A DNA stretch of 29,309 bases, from positions 1-29,309 of the forward strand of contig CBFDBQ010000026.1 of the NCBI GenBank assembly GCA_965603095.1, given 5' to 3'. The notes below the pieces were generated by a model. The model saw nothing but the letters and a program-made list of their open reading frames with translations. It did no database searches and was not told the DNA's origin. Positions within the stretch are counted from its first letter, which is position 1, and the number at the start of each line of letters is the position of its first letter. The translations under genes and the position numbers were made by a program. The DNA comes from DAOVVL01 sp965603095 (GTDB lineage: Bacteria > Pseudomonadota > Alphaproteobacteria > Rhodospirillales > Magnetovibrionaceae). This document shows, piece after piece, positions 1 to 8,814 of the stretch.

Positions 1-179
1 ATTTTGGCTCGCTCAAAGGGCGCTTGCGGCAAAACTCGGTCTCGGAAAAACTAACTGCCCGCTGGATAGAGCATTGCCAAAGCCAAGCTTGAAAGCCTTG
101 ATTGACGTTTGCGCGTACCCGTTTTACTTTCTGAAATCCTTTAACCAATCCTTTTGCTAGGCCGGAACCATAATTAACC
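1..179. other. left-edge region, no supported gene
   Basis: This stretch lies before lysK and reaches the window edge. Three reading frames are partly open, two on + (one ends in a stop near 92, another near 160) and one on - from an ATG at 181-179 that runs off the edge. None gives a recognisable protein. The 3-92 plus frame could be the tail of an upstream gene, but it is too short to judge. The lysK promoter should lie here; I see no convincing -35/-10 pair. Confidence 0.3.
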
Positions 180-1796
180 ATGCCCTATAAACCTGAAAAC
201 ATTTCTGCCCATACTCGTGAACTTGCCCGTCATTCAAAGGCATGGCCGTTTGCCGAGGCCCGGGCCTTGGAAAAAAAATTGGGTGGCGAAGGAAACGCCA
301 AATTGCCGGAAAAAGGCTACGTCCTATTTGAAACCGGATACGGCCCATCCGGCCTGCCCCACATTGGAACATTCGGCGAAGTTGCCCGCACCACCATGGT
401 CCGTCACGCGTTTGAGGTTTTGACCGGGCTTGAAACAAAACTGTTTGCCTTTTCAGACGACATGGATGGCCTGCGCAAGGTTCCCGATAACATTCCCAAC
501 AAGGAAATAATCGAACCCCATTTGGGCAAACCGTTAACGCAAATCCCCGACCCATTCGGCACCCACGAAAGTTTCGGTCATCACAACAATGCCCGCTTGC
601 AATCTTTTTTAGATGAGTTCGGTTTTGAATATGATTTCAAATCCGCCACTGAAGAATATAAAGCGGGTCATTTTGATAAAACCCTGCTTACGGTTTTGAC
701 CCATTATGACAAGGTGTTGGAAATAATGTTACCGACATTGGGGGCTGAACGCCGTGCAACCTATTCACCGTTTTTGCCCATTTGCCCAGACACGGGCAAA
801 GTATTGCAGGTTGCGGTTTTAGAGCGCGACACAGACGCCGGAACAATTGTTTATGAAAACGAGGCTGGTAAAAAAATTGAAACGCTAGTCACTGGTGGCG
901 CTTGTAAATTACAATGGAAAGCAGATTGGGCCATGCGCTGGGCCGCGTTAGAAGTCGATTATGAAATGTCGGGCAAGGATTTAATCGATTCGGTTAATTT
1001 ATCCAGCCGCATTTGTCGCGCCATTGGTGGGCGCCCCCCGGTTAGCCTGACGTACGAATTATTTTTAGACGAAAATGGTGAAAAGATTTCCAAATCAAAA
1101 GGCAACGGGCTGGCAGTCGAAGAATGGTTGCGTTACGCCACGCCGGAAAGCCTCAGCCTGTTCATGTATCAAAAACCAAAAACCGCCAAGCGGCTGTTCT
1201 TTGATGTTATCCCTAAAAATGTGGATGAATATCTTACATTTATTACCAAGTTCCCCGAACAAGAAGAAAAAGACCAGCTAAATAACCCGGCTTGGCACAT
1301 TCATGGCGGCCATCCACCGGCTTCGGAAATGCAGTTTTCGTTTAATATCTTGCTTAATCTGGCCAGCGTTTGTCATTCCGAAGACAAGGCGGTGTTGTGG
1401 AGCTTCATTTCCCGCTACCGCCCCGATGCCAGCCCTGAAAGCGCCCCCATACTTGATAAACTTGTCGAAAGGGCAATCAATTATTATAGCGATTTTGTTA
1501 AACCCAATAAAAAGTTTCGTAGCCCCAGCGATATTGAACGCGTTGCATTGGATGATTTAAAATCATCGCTGGAAAAAATGGAAAATGGCACCAGCGCCGA
1601 AGAAATTCAGACCGAGGTTTTCGAAGTTGGAAAACGCCATGGGTTTGAAAACCTACGCGATTGGTTCAAGGCATGTTATGAAATACTGCTTGGCCAAGAA
1701 CAAGGCCCGCGTATGGGTTCGTTCTTTGCTCTTTACGGGGTGGAGGAAAGCGCAAAGCTAATTGCCCGCGCACTGGCCGGCGAAGATATTTCTTAA
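180..1796 (+). CDS. lysK: lysine--tRNA ligase, class I
   Basis: Cytoplasmic enzyme that attaches lysine to tRNA-Lys. The 538-residue length and sequence fit the class I (archaeal/alphaproteobacterial) LysRS and not the usual bacterial class II LysS. The nucleotide-binding HIGH signature appears as HIGT at residues 61-64 within PSGLPHIGT, and the KMSKS loop as KISKSKGNG near residues 301-309. The C-terminal half is the helical anticodon-binding cage typical of this class. The start ATG at 180 puts the catalytic domain at the expected distance; no strong ribosome site precedes it. It converges with the S24 regulator at 1813, with an AT-rich palindrome covering the gap. Alphaproteobacteria commonly use this class I enzyme, so it supports the taxonomic placement. 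Identification is secure. Confidence 0.96.
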   Translation: MPYKPENISAHTRELARHSKAWPFAEARALEKKLGGEGNAKLPEKGYVLFETGYGPSGLPHIGTFGEVARTTMVRHAFEVLTGLETKLFAFSDDMDGLRKVPDNIPNKEIIEPHLGKPLTQIPDPFGTHESFGHHNNARLQSFLDEFGFEYDFKSATEEYKAGHFDKTLLTVLTHYDKVLEIMLPTLGAERRATYSPFLPICPDTGKVLQVAVLERDTDAGTIVYENEAGKKIETLVTGGACKLQWKADWAMRWAALEVDYEMSGKDLIDSVNLSSRICRAIGGRPPVSLTYELFLDENGEKISKSKGNGLAVEEWLRYATPESLSLFMYQKPKTAKRLFFDVIPKNVDEYLTFITKFPEQEEKDQLNNPAWHIHGGHPPASEMQFSFNILLNLASVCHSEDKAVLWSFISRYRPDASPESAPILDKLVERAINYYSDFVKPNKKFRSPSDIERVALDDLKSSLEKMENGTSAEEIQTEVFEVGKRHGFENLRDWFKACYEILLGQEQGPRMGSFFALYGVEESAKLIARALAGEDIS

Positions 1797-1811
1797 ATTA
1801 AAGCTTTAATT
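1796..1811. terminator. possible bidirectional AT-rich hairpin between convergent genes
   Basis: A perfect 16-base palindrome (AATTAAAG/CTTTAATT) begins at the last base of the lysK stop and ends two bases before the stop of the convergent S24 gene. It could form a weak hairpin in either transcript, followed by a short T/A run. The stem has only two G/C pairs, so its strength as a terminator is doubtful. Confidence 0.35.
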
Positions 1812-1812
1812 A

Positions 1813-2442
1813 TTATTGCGCCGCCCAAACGATGCGCGATATCCACTCGACCTCGTCCAATGGAATGGTGCGGTCTTGGTGGGCTGGGTTGATGGATGAA
1901 AGCTCAACACTTAACGCGGTTTTGCGTTTTAATGTTTTTGCCATTACTTCGCCCGCTAATGTTTTTACCACCACCCGGTCACCCCGGCGCACCCCGGCAT
2001 CGGGCGATATAATAACCACATCACCATCACGCAAAACTGGGTCCATGCTATCGCCGGTTATTTCCAGCGCGTATGCATGGCGGTCGGTCATGCCGGGAAA
2101 ATTAATTTCTTCCCAACTGCCGCCCGTGGGGTATCCGGCATCATCGAAATAACCATCGGATCCTGCTTGTGCAAACCCAATAAGCGGAACGTGGCGCGGC
2201 GCCGAACCTTCTTTGCCTTCGACGTAGGATAAGAATTCATCAAGTCCGGCATTGGTGGCATCAAGAATTTTTGCAATACTTTCGGTTGAAGGCCAACGCT
2301 GTTTTCCATCACGGGTTATGCGTTTGGATTTATTAAACGTGGTCGGATCAAGGCCCGCCTTTTTTGCCAACCCAGACGCAGATAGGCCGCTGGCCTTTGC
2401 CAGCAGGTCAACCGCGTTCCATATGTCTGCATGTTTCATCAT
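1813..2442 (-). CDS. HTH transcriptional regulator with S24 (LexA/CI-like) peptidase domain
   Basis: A 209-residue LexA/CI-type regulator. Residues about 8-70 form a helix-turn-helix DNA-binding domain (SASGLAKKAGLDPTTFNKSK is the HTH core). After a linker there is an S24 self-cleavage domain: a likely Ala93-Gly94 cleavage bond (FAQAG), a catalytic Ser132 in GDSMDPVL, and a Lys169 in EVMAKTL. This family represses target promoters until autocleavage, often triggered by RecA filaments. It is shorter and differently organised from canonical LexA, and no phage genes surround it, so it is probably a chromosomal host regulator of the kind widespread in alphaproteobacteria. Targets cannot be read from the sequence. 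The ATG at 2442 is followed by a second ATG; neither has a clear ribosome site. A damaged membrane-protein ORF lies immediately upstream on the same strand. Confidence 0.85.
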   Translation of the reverse strand: MMKHADIWNAVDLLAKASGLSASGLAKKAGLDPTTFNKSKRITRDGKQRWPSTESIAKILDATNAGLDEFLSYVEGKEGSAPRHVPLIGFAQAGSDGYFDDAGYPTGGSWEEINFPGMTDRHAYALEITGDSMDPVLRDGDVVIISPDAGVRRGDRVVVKTLAGEVMAKTLKRKTALSVELSSINPAHQDRTIPLDEVEWISRIVWAAQ

Positions 2443-2499
2443 GGGAAAATTATCTTATATATATCCTCAAACTGCACCAGTAGATTCTGATTCTATTTT

Positions 2500-2839
2500 T
2501 TAGCTTATTATTCCTTGACTAATGATAATAATCCTATGTATAAAGTCACTAGGAACATATTCATACAATAATAATCCAAAAATAACTAAAAACAGCCAAA
2601 ACAGTGGAGTTATCCCCAATTCCCAAGCAACGCTTGGCTCCTCGGCGGTGACGAATATCTCTATTTGCCAATGCTGATACGGATAATATACCCACTGGTC
2701 GGTATCTATTTGATTATCGAAAATAATGGCAGTGTGGCCGATACTGTCGACATGACTCAGGTGGGCGCGGCTAACACCGAATAGATATTAAATTATGGGC
2801 AAAAATAGGCGCTATATAGGCCAAAATTGTCTTTTTCAT
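2500..2839 (-). pseudogene. frameshifted small membrane protein ORF, unknown function
   Basis: On the minus strand a frame is open from 2787 down to a TAA at 2500-2502, about 95 codons, but has no ATG or GTG. Its translation looks protein-like: rich in Trp/Tyr (DQWVYYPYQHWQIEIF) and ending in one strong hydrophobic segment (LFWLFLVIFGLLLYEYV). In a neighbouring frame an ATG at 2839 starts MKKTILAYIAPIFAHN, a signal-peptide-like N-terminus, and hits a TAG at 2771-2773. One frameshift around 2771-2790 would join them into a protein of about 112 residues: signal or TM segment, soluble middle, C-terminal TM segment. A TATAAT on the same strand at 2863-2858 would suit as -10 of its promoter. I do not recognise the family. 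It may be a pseudogene, a sequencing error or a fortuitous open frame. Confidence 0.4.
2515..2544 (+). promoter_or_regulatory. sigma70-like promoter match, target unclear
   Basis: TTGACT at 2515-2520 and TATAAA at 2539-2544 are separated by 18 bases and point rightward, divergent from the S24 repressor gene. Nothing clearly coding on + follows before the mutase gene. If real, it would make an RNA antisense to the broken membrane ORF at 2500-2839. The match may be chance in AT-rich DNA. Confidence 0.25.
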
Positions 2840-3008
2840 GTTTGTTTTTATTAAGCAATTATATGAAAAATAACAATAAATCACGATTAACCTTTAAACA
2901 GTTAAATTATATCAGATAATATTTAGGAGAAATCTAAAAATAGGCCTTATCCCCATCACGCGAATGAAGGTGGTTCGTTTAAGTGAAGGTCCGGTGATGA
3001 TATTATGC
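2840..3008. other. intergenic remainder upstream of the broken ORF, little visible
   Basis: This is the right part of the roughly 565-base gap between the S24 regulator and the mutase gene. It is AT-rich and has no open frame of note. It should contain the 3' end of the mutase transcript coming from the right and any promoter for the minus-strand ORF at 2839. No strong terminator hairpin with a T-run is visible after the mutase stop. Confidence 0.3.
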
Positions 3009-5174
<2,166 letters not shown>

Positions 5175-5479
5175 CCACAGGTGCGACCAAGGTATTTTTT
5201 TATCCCAAGGGACCTAATGCCACACATGAGAATCCAAGTATAGCCAAGGCTTAGAGCCTGTGCGAAAGCTTTTTAACGGCTACCCTGCCTGTGGATTTTT
5301 CCCTTAAATATAAGTTTTTTCCACCGAAAATCAGCCAGTTATCCACAACATGTAGTGTTAGGTATGGTTGACCATGGCTAAATATTGTATAAAACCATGT
5401 GAACGGGCCACCAAGGCCACATATACATAAAAGACGTATTTAAAGACGCACTAAATAGAGCATTAAACAGGGGAAAAAC
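5175..5479. promoter_or_regulatory. divergent regulatory region between mutase and gcrA
   Basis: About 305 bases without a gene, separating divergent transcription units. It holds a perfect DnaA box (5339-5347), two weaker look-alikes (5171-5179 and 5290-5298), a GANTC methylation site (GAATC at 5230-5234) and a short hairpin (AGGCT/AGCCT around 5248-5260). For gcrA, TTGACC at 5368-5373 and TATAAA at 5388-5393 are the most promoter-like hexamers, but their spacing is only 14 bases. Confidence 0.45.
5339..5347 (+). promoter_or_regulatory. DnaA box upstream of gcrA
   Basis: TTATCCACA is an exact match to the consensus DnaA-binding 9-mer, 133 bases before the gcrA start codon. In Caulobacter crescentus DnaA is known to activate gcrA transcription, linking replication initiation to the cell-cycle circuit; the box here suggests the same wiring. 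Binding itself is inferred. Confidence 0.55.
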
Positions 5480-5920
5480 ATGCCTGAGACGCCAGTAACA
5501 CCGCCACCAGAGTGGACACCAGACCGTATTAAAACCCTTATCGCATTGTGGGATGAAGGCCACCCCACCAGCGAAATAGGCCGTCGTTTGGGCGTTACCA
5601 AGAACTCGGTTGTGGGCAAGGTGCATCGTTTGGGTTTGAAAAAACGCCAATCCCCAATTCGCCAAGCATCAACCGCACCCCGGCCAAAACAGGTCAAGAC
5701 ATCAAAGTCTAAAGCAGTTGTTAAGCCACCGGCATCGTCGGTAAAAATGGAACAGTTAACATCATCAATGTGCTGTTGGCCCGAAGGCGAGCCGGGAACC
5801 GATAACCTGCATTTTTGTGGACAGCAAGTGGTCGATGACAAACCATATTGCGACGCGCATTGCGCACGGGCCTATGTAAAGGTTTCCAAAGATCGCAAGA
5901 AAAGAAGCAACGCCGCTTAA
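5480..5920 (+). CDS. gcrA: GcrA family cell cycle regulator
   Basis: GcrA is an alphaproteobacterial transcription cofactor that binds sigma70-RNA polymerase and acts at promoters carrying CcrM-methylated GANTC sites. The 146-residue protein shows the signature N-terminal helix-turn-helix (WTPDRIKTLIALWDEGHPTS from residue 12, then RRLGVTKNSVVGKVHRLGL), a basic Lys/Pro/Ser-rich linker (about 56-90), and the C-terminal sigma-interacting domain with its cysteines (Cys98, Cys99, Cys113, Cys124, Cys128) in CCWPEGEP and YCDAHCARAY. The ATG at 5480 follows a good purine-rich ribosome site (AGGGGAAAAAC). A DnaA box upstream suggests cell-cycle control. It converges with the FliG-like gene with only five bases between stops. 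Confidence 0.95.
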   Translation: MPETPVTPPPEWTPDRIKTLIALWDEGHPTSEIGRRLGVTKNSVVGKVHRLGLKKRQSPIRQASTAPRPKQVKTSKSKAVVKPPASSVKMEQLTSSMCCWPEGEPGTDNLHFCGQQVVDDKPYCDAHCARAYVKVSKDRKKRSNAA

Positions 5921-5925
5921 TTATT

Positions 5926-6381
5926 TCATTCAGTTATTTGCAATATGCCATCGGTCCTAAGTTGACCGACAAGATCGTTCAGGTTTCTTATTGCATCGGT
6001 TAATTCTTCGCCGGGAACGCCGTCATGGAATTTAAAATCCATGTCTTCTTTGTACATGGTTTGCTTGCGGTCGCTCATATTTTGGAAAATCAATTCCAAC
6101 AATTCTTTGTCTTCTTCCGAAGTTTTAAGAAGCATGAGGATATCGTCTTCTTCGGCGGTCATTATTAGTTTTTGTAATCCCGGTGGGTTTGCCTTTTTCA
6201 GCTTTTCACCCAGACGGTGCGCCATTATCTCGGGGTCGACACTGGGAAGCGCGCCAGGCATTAGCGCCTTAACAGCCTCCATCATCAAATTTTTCATTTG
6301 TTTTTTATCAAGGGTTATAACCGTGTCATCAATGGTCACGGAAAAAACACCTTTTTTAGCCTGATTTACAACTATTTTCAT
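5926..6381 (-). CDS. small protein resembling the FliG C-terminal domain
   Basis: A 151-residue protein with no signal peptide or TM segment. Residues about 75-150 resemble the FliG C-terminal domain: EDDILMLLKTSEEDKELLELI, then NMSDRKQTMYKEDM (101-114; FliG has NMSKRAAxxLxEDL at this place), then a helix ending LVGQLRTDGILQI. In FliG this domain forms the charged surface of the flagellar rotor that contacts MotA. The N-terminal and middle FliG domains are absent; residues 1-25 instead form a short beta-rich stretch (MKIVVNQ, VFSVTIDDTVITL) followed by a helical linker. It is the last gene of the cheY-cheR-DHH cluster, which fits a role in motility or rotor-like signalling, but no flagellar genes are in view. 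The similarity is by eye, and the function is unproven. Confidence 0.6.
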   Translation of the reverse strand: MKIVVNQAKKGVFSVTIDDTVITLDKKQMKNLMMEAVKALMPGALPSVDPEIMAHRLGEKLKKANPPGLQKLIMTAEEDDILMLLKTSEEDKELLELIFQNMSDRKQTMYKEDMDFKFHDGVPGEELTDAIRNLNDLVGQLRTDGILQITE

Positions 6382-6471
6382 TAGAAATTACCATCGCCCC
6401 AAAGCAATCATGCGCCCACGTCCTAGGCTGACATAGACCAGCCGAGTTGACAATAGTTGCTAGTTTTTTAG

Positions 6472-7392
6472 CTATTTAAGGCGCTGGAGTATTTCTTGCA
6501 GTACCTTATCGGCGCTATCGTTATCAACCTGACAGGTGCCGGCATTGGCGTGTCCGCCGCCGCCGTATTCAAGCATGATTGAGCCAATATTTGCCTTACA
6601 GGTGCGATTAATAATGGATTTACCGACCGCAAAGATGGTTTTTTCGCCATCTGCGGAATTGGTAATTTGTACCGAAACATTGCAAGCGGGGAATACCGCA
6701 TAAATGGTAAAGCGGTTACCAGCAAAAATTGTATCAACGCCGCGCATATTCACAACCACGGTTCTGGTGTGAACCTTGGCGTGTTCGCGAATTTGCATTT
6801 CTGCTTTTTCTTCGTGCTCCATATAAAGAAGCGTGCGTTCCTGCACATCAGGAATGGCGAGAATTTCTTCTACTGGGTGATGACGGACATAAACCATCAT
6901 GTCTTTCATTAGCTGTTCATGGCTTATTTCAAAATGTTCAAACCGCGAAAGCCCGGTGCGTGGATCAAGAATAAAGTTTAGAAGCGTCCATGGGTCTGGG
7001 GCTAGGATATCTTCTTCGTTGTAATCTGCTGAATCAGCCTTATCAACAGCCGTCATCAGGGCATCATCAATGGATGGGAATTTTTCTTTACCACCAAAAT
7101 AATTATAAACCACACGTGCGGCCGATGGCGCATCGGGGTCAATTACATGGTTTTCTTTTGGCCCAACGCGTTCTGATTCTGAAACGTGGTGGTCAAAGCA
7201 AAGATGAACCCCATCAACATAGGGAAGGTTGGTGGTTATATCGTTTTCAGTGATATTAACCAGCCCGGCCTGCATGGCGCGTGGTTCTGCAAAGACAACT
7301 TCGCTTACCATACCAAGCTCGATTAGCAACCCTCCGGCTACGACGCCATCAAAATCTGCTCGGGTTACAAGGCGATATTTCTTGTCAGACAT
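6472..7392 (-). CDS. DHH family phosphoesterase (exopolyphosphatase-like)
   Basis: A 306-residue metal-dependent phosphohydrolase of the DHH superfamily. The N-terminal DHH domain has the first metal motif RADFDG (Asp13, Asp15) and the name-giving Asp-His-His at 67-69 in CFDHHVSES; the C-terminal DHHA1 domain ends in the substrate-binding glycine motif GGGGHANAG (277-285). Relatives hydrolyse inorganic polyphosphate, oligoribonucleotides (NrnA) or cyclic-dinucleotide products; substrate cannot be told from sequence, and the common label exopolyphosphatase is family-level only. The ATG at 7392 follows a purine-rich stretch (AGAGAAGAAATT). It lies between cheR and the FliG-like gene, 64 bases after cheR, probably co-transcribed. 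A nucleotide- or polyphosphate-degrading role in signalling would suit the neighbours but is inference. Confidence 0.85.
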   Translation of the reverse strand: MSDKKYRLVTRADFDGVVAGGLLIELGMVSEVVFAEPRAMQAGLVNITENDITTNLPYVDGVHLCFDHHVSESERVGPKENHVIDPDAPSAARVVYNYFGGKEKFPSIDDALMTAVDKADSADYNEEDILAPDPWTLLNFILDPRTGLSRFEHFEISHEQLMKDMMVYVRHHPVEEILAIPDVQERTLLYMEHEEKAEMQIREHAKVHTRTVVVNMRGVDTIFAGNRFTIYAVFPACNVSVQITNSADGEKTIFAVGKSIINRTCKANIGSIMLEYGGGGHANAGTCQVDNDSADKVLQEILQRLK

Positions 7393-7456
7393 AATTTCTT
7401 CTCTGTGCCCCTAGTTAAAAAAATAACCTAATTTAAGTGCTTAGTTAAGTACTCAG

Positions 7457-8266
7457 TTATGTTCTGGCGTAAACGCCGCGCTGCCCCTTAACCGGTTCGA
7501 ATTTATCGCTAATGCCTAAAACTGTTTCTGCCCCGCCAAGAAATAGCATGCCATCAGCAGGCATTAGTGCGGCAATTTGCGCAAGAACCTTGCTCTTGGT
7601 TTCTGCATCAAAATAAATTAGTACGTTTCGGCAGAACACAATATCAAAACCACCAAGCGGGGAAAGATTCTCAAGTAAATTAAAGTATTTATATTTTATC
7701 ATACTTCTGATTTCTTGCTTTATTTCCCATGTCTCATCTTTTTTATCGAAATATTTTAGCAAAAGCTGGATGGGCATTCCGCGTTGTACTTCAAACTGGG
7801 AATATTGGCCTTTTGCGGCCTTGGCAAGGATATCATGTGAAATATCGGTACCTAGAATATCTAGGTTCCAGCCAGCAAGCTGGGCGCCCAGTTCTTTAAG
7901 AACGATGGCGATGGAATATGGTTCCTGCCCGCTAGATGCCGCGGCACACCATATTTTCAAATGTTTTTTGGCGGCACGTTTCTCAATAATTGGTGGTAAA
8001 ACTTCATCGCGCAATAAATCAAACGGTTTGGTGTCGCGAAAGAAGAAAGATTCGTTAGTGGTCATTGCTTCGACCACTTCAATAATGAGGGGTTCTTCCT
8101 TGCGGGCTCTAAGCGCACCTATAAGGTCATCAAGGCCATTATGGCCGTGTTTGCGCGCAACTGGCATAAGTCTGCTTTCCAGCAAATATGCCTTGTCTGG
8201 CGTCAGCGCCAACCCTGAGCGGGTTTTTATTAGCGTGCTGATAAAATCAAAATCTTCAGGGTTCAC
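7457..8266 (-). CDS. cheR: chemotaxis protein methyltransferase CheR
   Basis: S-adenosylmethionine-dependent enzyme that methylates glutamates of chemoreceptors during adaptation. The 269 residues show the N-terminal helical CheR domain (about 5-60), then the catalytic domain with TTNESFFFRD (69-78), the SAM-binding motif WCAAASSGQEPYS (106-118), a GTDIS acidic loop, and the conserved CRNVLIYFD near 211-219. The start is GTG at 8266, supported by a GGAGA ribosome site about nine bases upstream. It lies 27 bases downstream of cheY on the same strand and is probably in the same transcript. There is no cheB, cheA, cheW or receptor gene within the window, so it either serves an array encoded elsewhere or a non-chemotactic CheR role. 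Identity as a CheR-family enzyme is secure. Confidence 0.93.
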   Translation of the reverse strand: MNPEDFDFISTLIKTRSGLALTPDKAYLLESRLMPVARKHGHNGLDDLIGALRARKEEPLIIEVVEAMTTNESFFFRDTKPFDLLRDEVLPPIIEKRAAKKHLKIWCAAASSGQEPYSIAIVLKELGAQLAGWNLDILGTDISHDILAKAAKGQYSQFEVQRGMPIQLLLKYFDKKDETWEIKQEIRSMIKYKYFNLLENLSPLGGFDIVFCRNVLIYFDAETKSKVLAQIAALMPADGMLFLGGAETVLGISDKFEPVKGQRGVYART

Positions 8267-8293
8267 TTTGCGTGTCTCCGGGAAATGTATTTT

Positions 8294-8659
8294 TTAAATA
8301 AGTCCAACTTGTTGGAATTTGGCCTGAATAATGTCTGAATCAAATGGCTTCATGATGTATTCATTTGCCCCTGCCGACATAGCTTCTTGGATGTGGTCCA
8401 AATCATTTTCCGTTGTGCAGAAAATAACAATTGGTGCATCGCCACCCGGATGTTCCCTAAGCGCGCGTAAAAATTCAATTCCGTTCATTACCGGCATGTT
8501 CCAATCAAGCAAAACTGCCTCGGGCATTTTTGCTTTGCAGGCATCAAGGGCAATTTGACCATCAGCCGCTTCTTCGGTGCCAAAGCCTAATTCATCAAGA
8601 ATTTTTTTGGCGACCATGCGGATGACTTTGCTATCATCAACGATTAGGCAAGTTTTCAT
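8294..8659 (-). CDS. CheY-like single-domain response regulator
   Basis: A 121-residue stand-alone receiver domain. The phosphorylation site is Asp52 (LLDWNMPVMNG), with the acidic pair Asp8-Asp9 (LIVDDS), switch residue Thr82 or Thr83 (FCTTEND) and Lys104 (MKPFDSD) all present, so it should be phosphorylatable. There is no output domain. In chemotaxis such proteins bind the flagellar switch; alphaproteobacteria often have several that compete or act as phosphate sinks. It is the first gene of the cheY-cheR-DHH-FliG-like minus-strand group, preceded by a 155-base gap that probably holds the promoter. No ribosome site of note lies before the ATG at 8659. Which kinase phosphorylates it is unknown; none is nearby. 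Confidence 0.9.
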   Translation of the reverse strand: MKTCLIVDDSKVIRMVAKKILDELGFGTEEAADGQIALDACKAKMPEAVLLDWNMPVMNGIEFLRALREHPGGDAPIVIFCTTENDLDHIQEAMSAGANEYIMKPFDSDIIQAKFQQVGLI

Positions 8660-8814
8660 GTTATTTGTCTTCTATCCTGGAGTTGGGGCTGTATCTAAGC
8701 CTTGATTTAGTTATTGAAAGACATTCATTCTAGCTATTATTTTTAATAAAAAAACAATATACAGCGCCCACTTACCAATAGAGGCAAAAGTGCACCTAAG
8801 TTCAAGTCCAAAAT
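8660..8814 (-). promoter_or_regulatory. probable promoter region of the cheY-cheR group
   Basis: The gap between the gluQRS stop and the cheY start contains, on the minus strand, TTGTTT followed by a TAGAAT 19 bases later, the best promoter-like pair but with long spacing. The DNA is AT-rich. No terminator for gluQRS is obvious. Confidence 0.25.

Noticed and set aside
1..181. Minus-strand frame from ATG 181-179 to the window edge, 60 codons
   Set aside because: It would overlap the lysK start codon divergently, leaving no room for promoters, and the translation resembles nothing; likely the shadow of a plus-strand open frame.
2671..2784. Plus-strand ORF of 37 codons (MLIRIIYPLVG...)
   Set aside because: It is codon-aligned antisense to the more protein-like minus-strand frame at 2500-2787, which explains its openness; no ribosome site.
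5440..5841. Long antisense ORF over gcrA
   Set aside because: Cysteine- and proline-rich shadow of a strongly supported gene with no family similarity.
8800..8809. GTTCAAGTCC resembling a tRNA T-loop
   Set aside because: No acceptor, D or anticodon arm can be built around it and no CCA end follows at the right distance.
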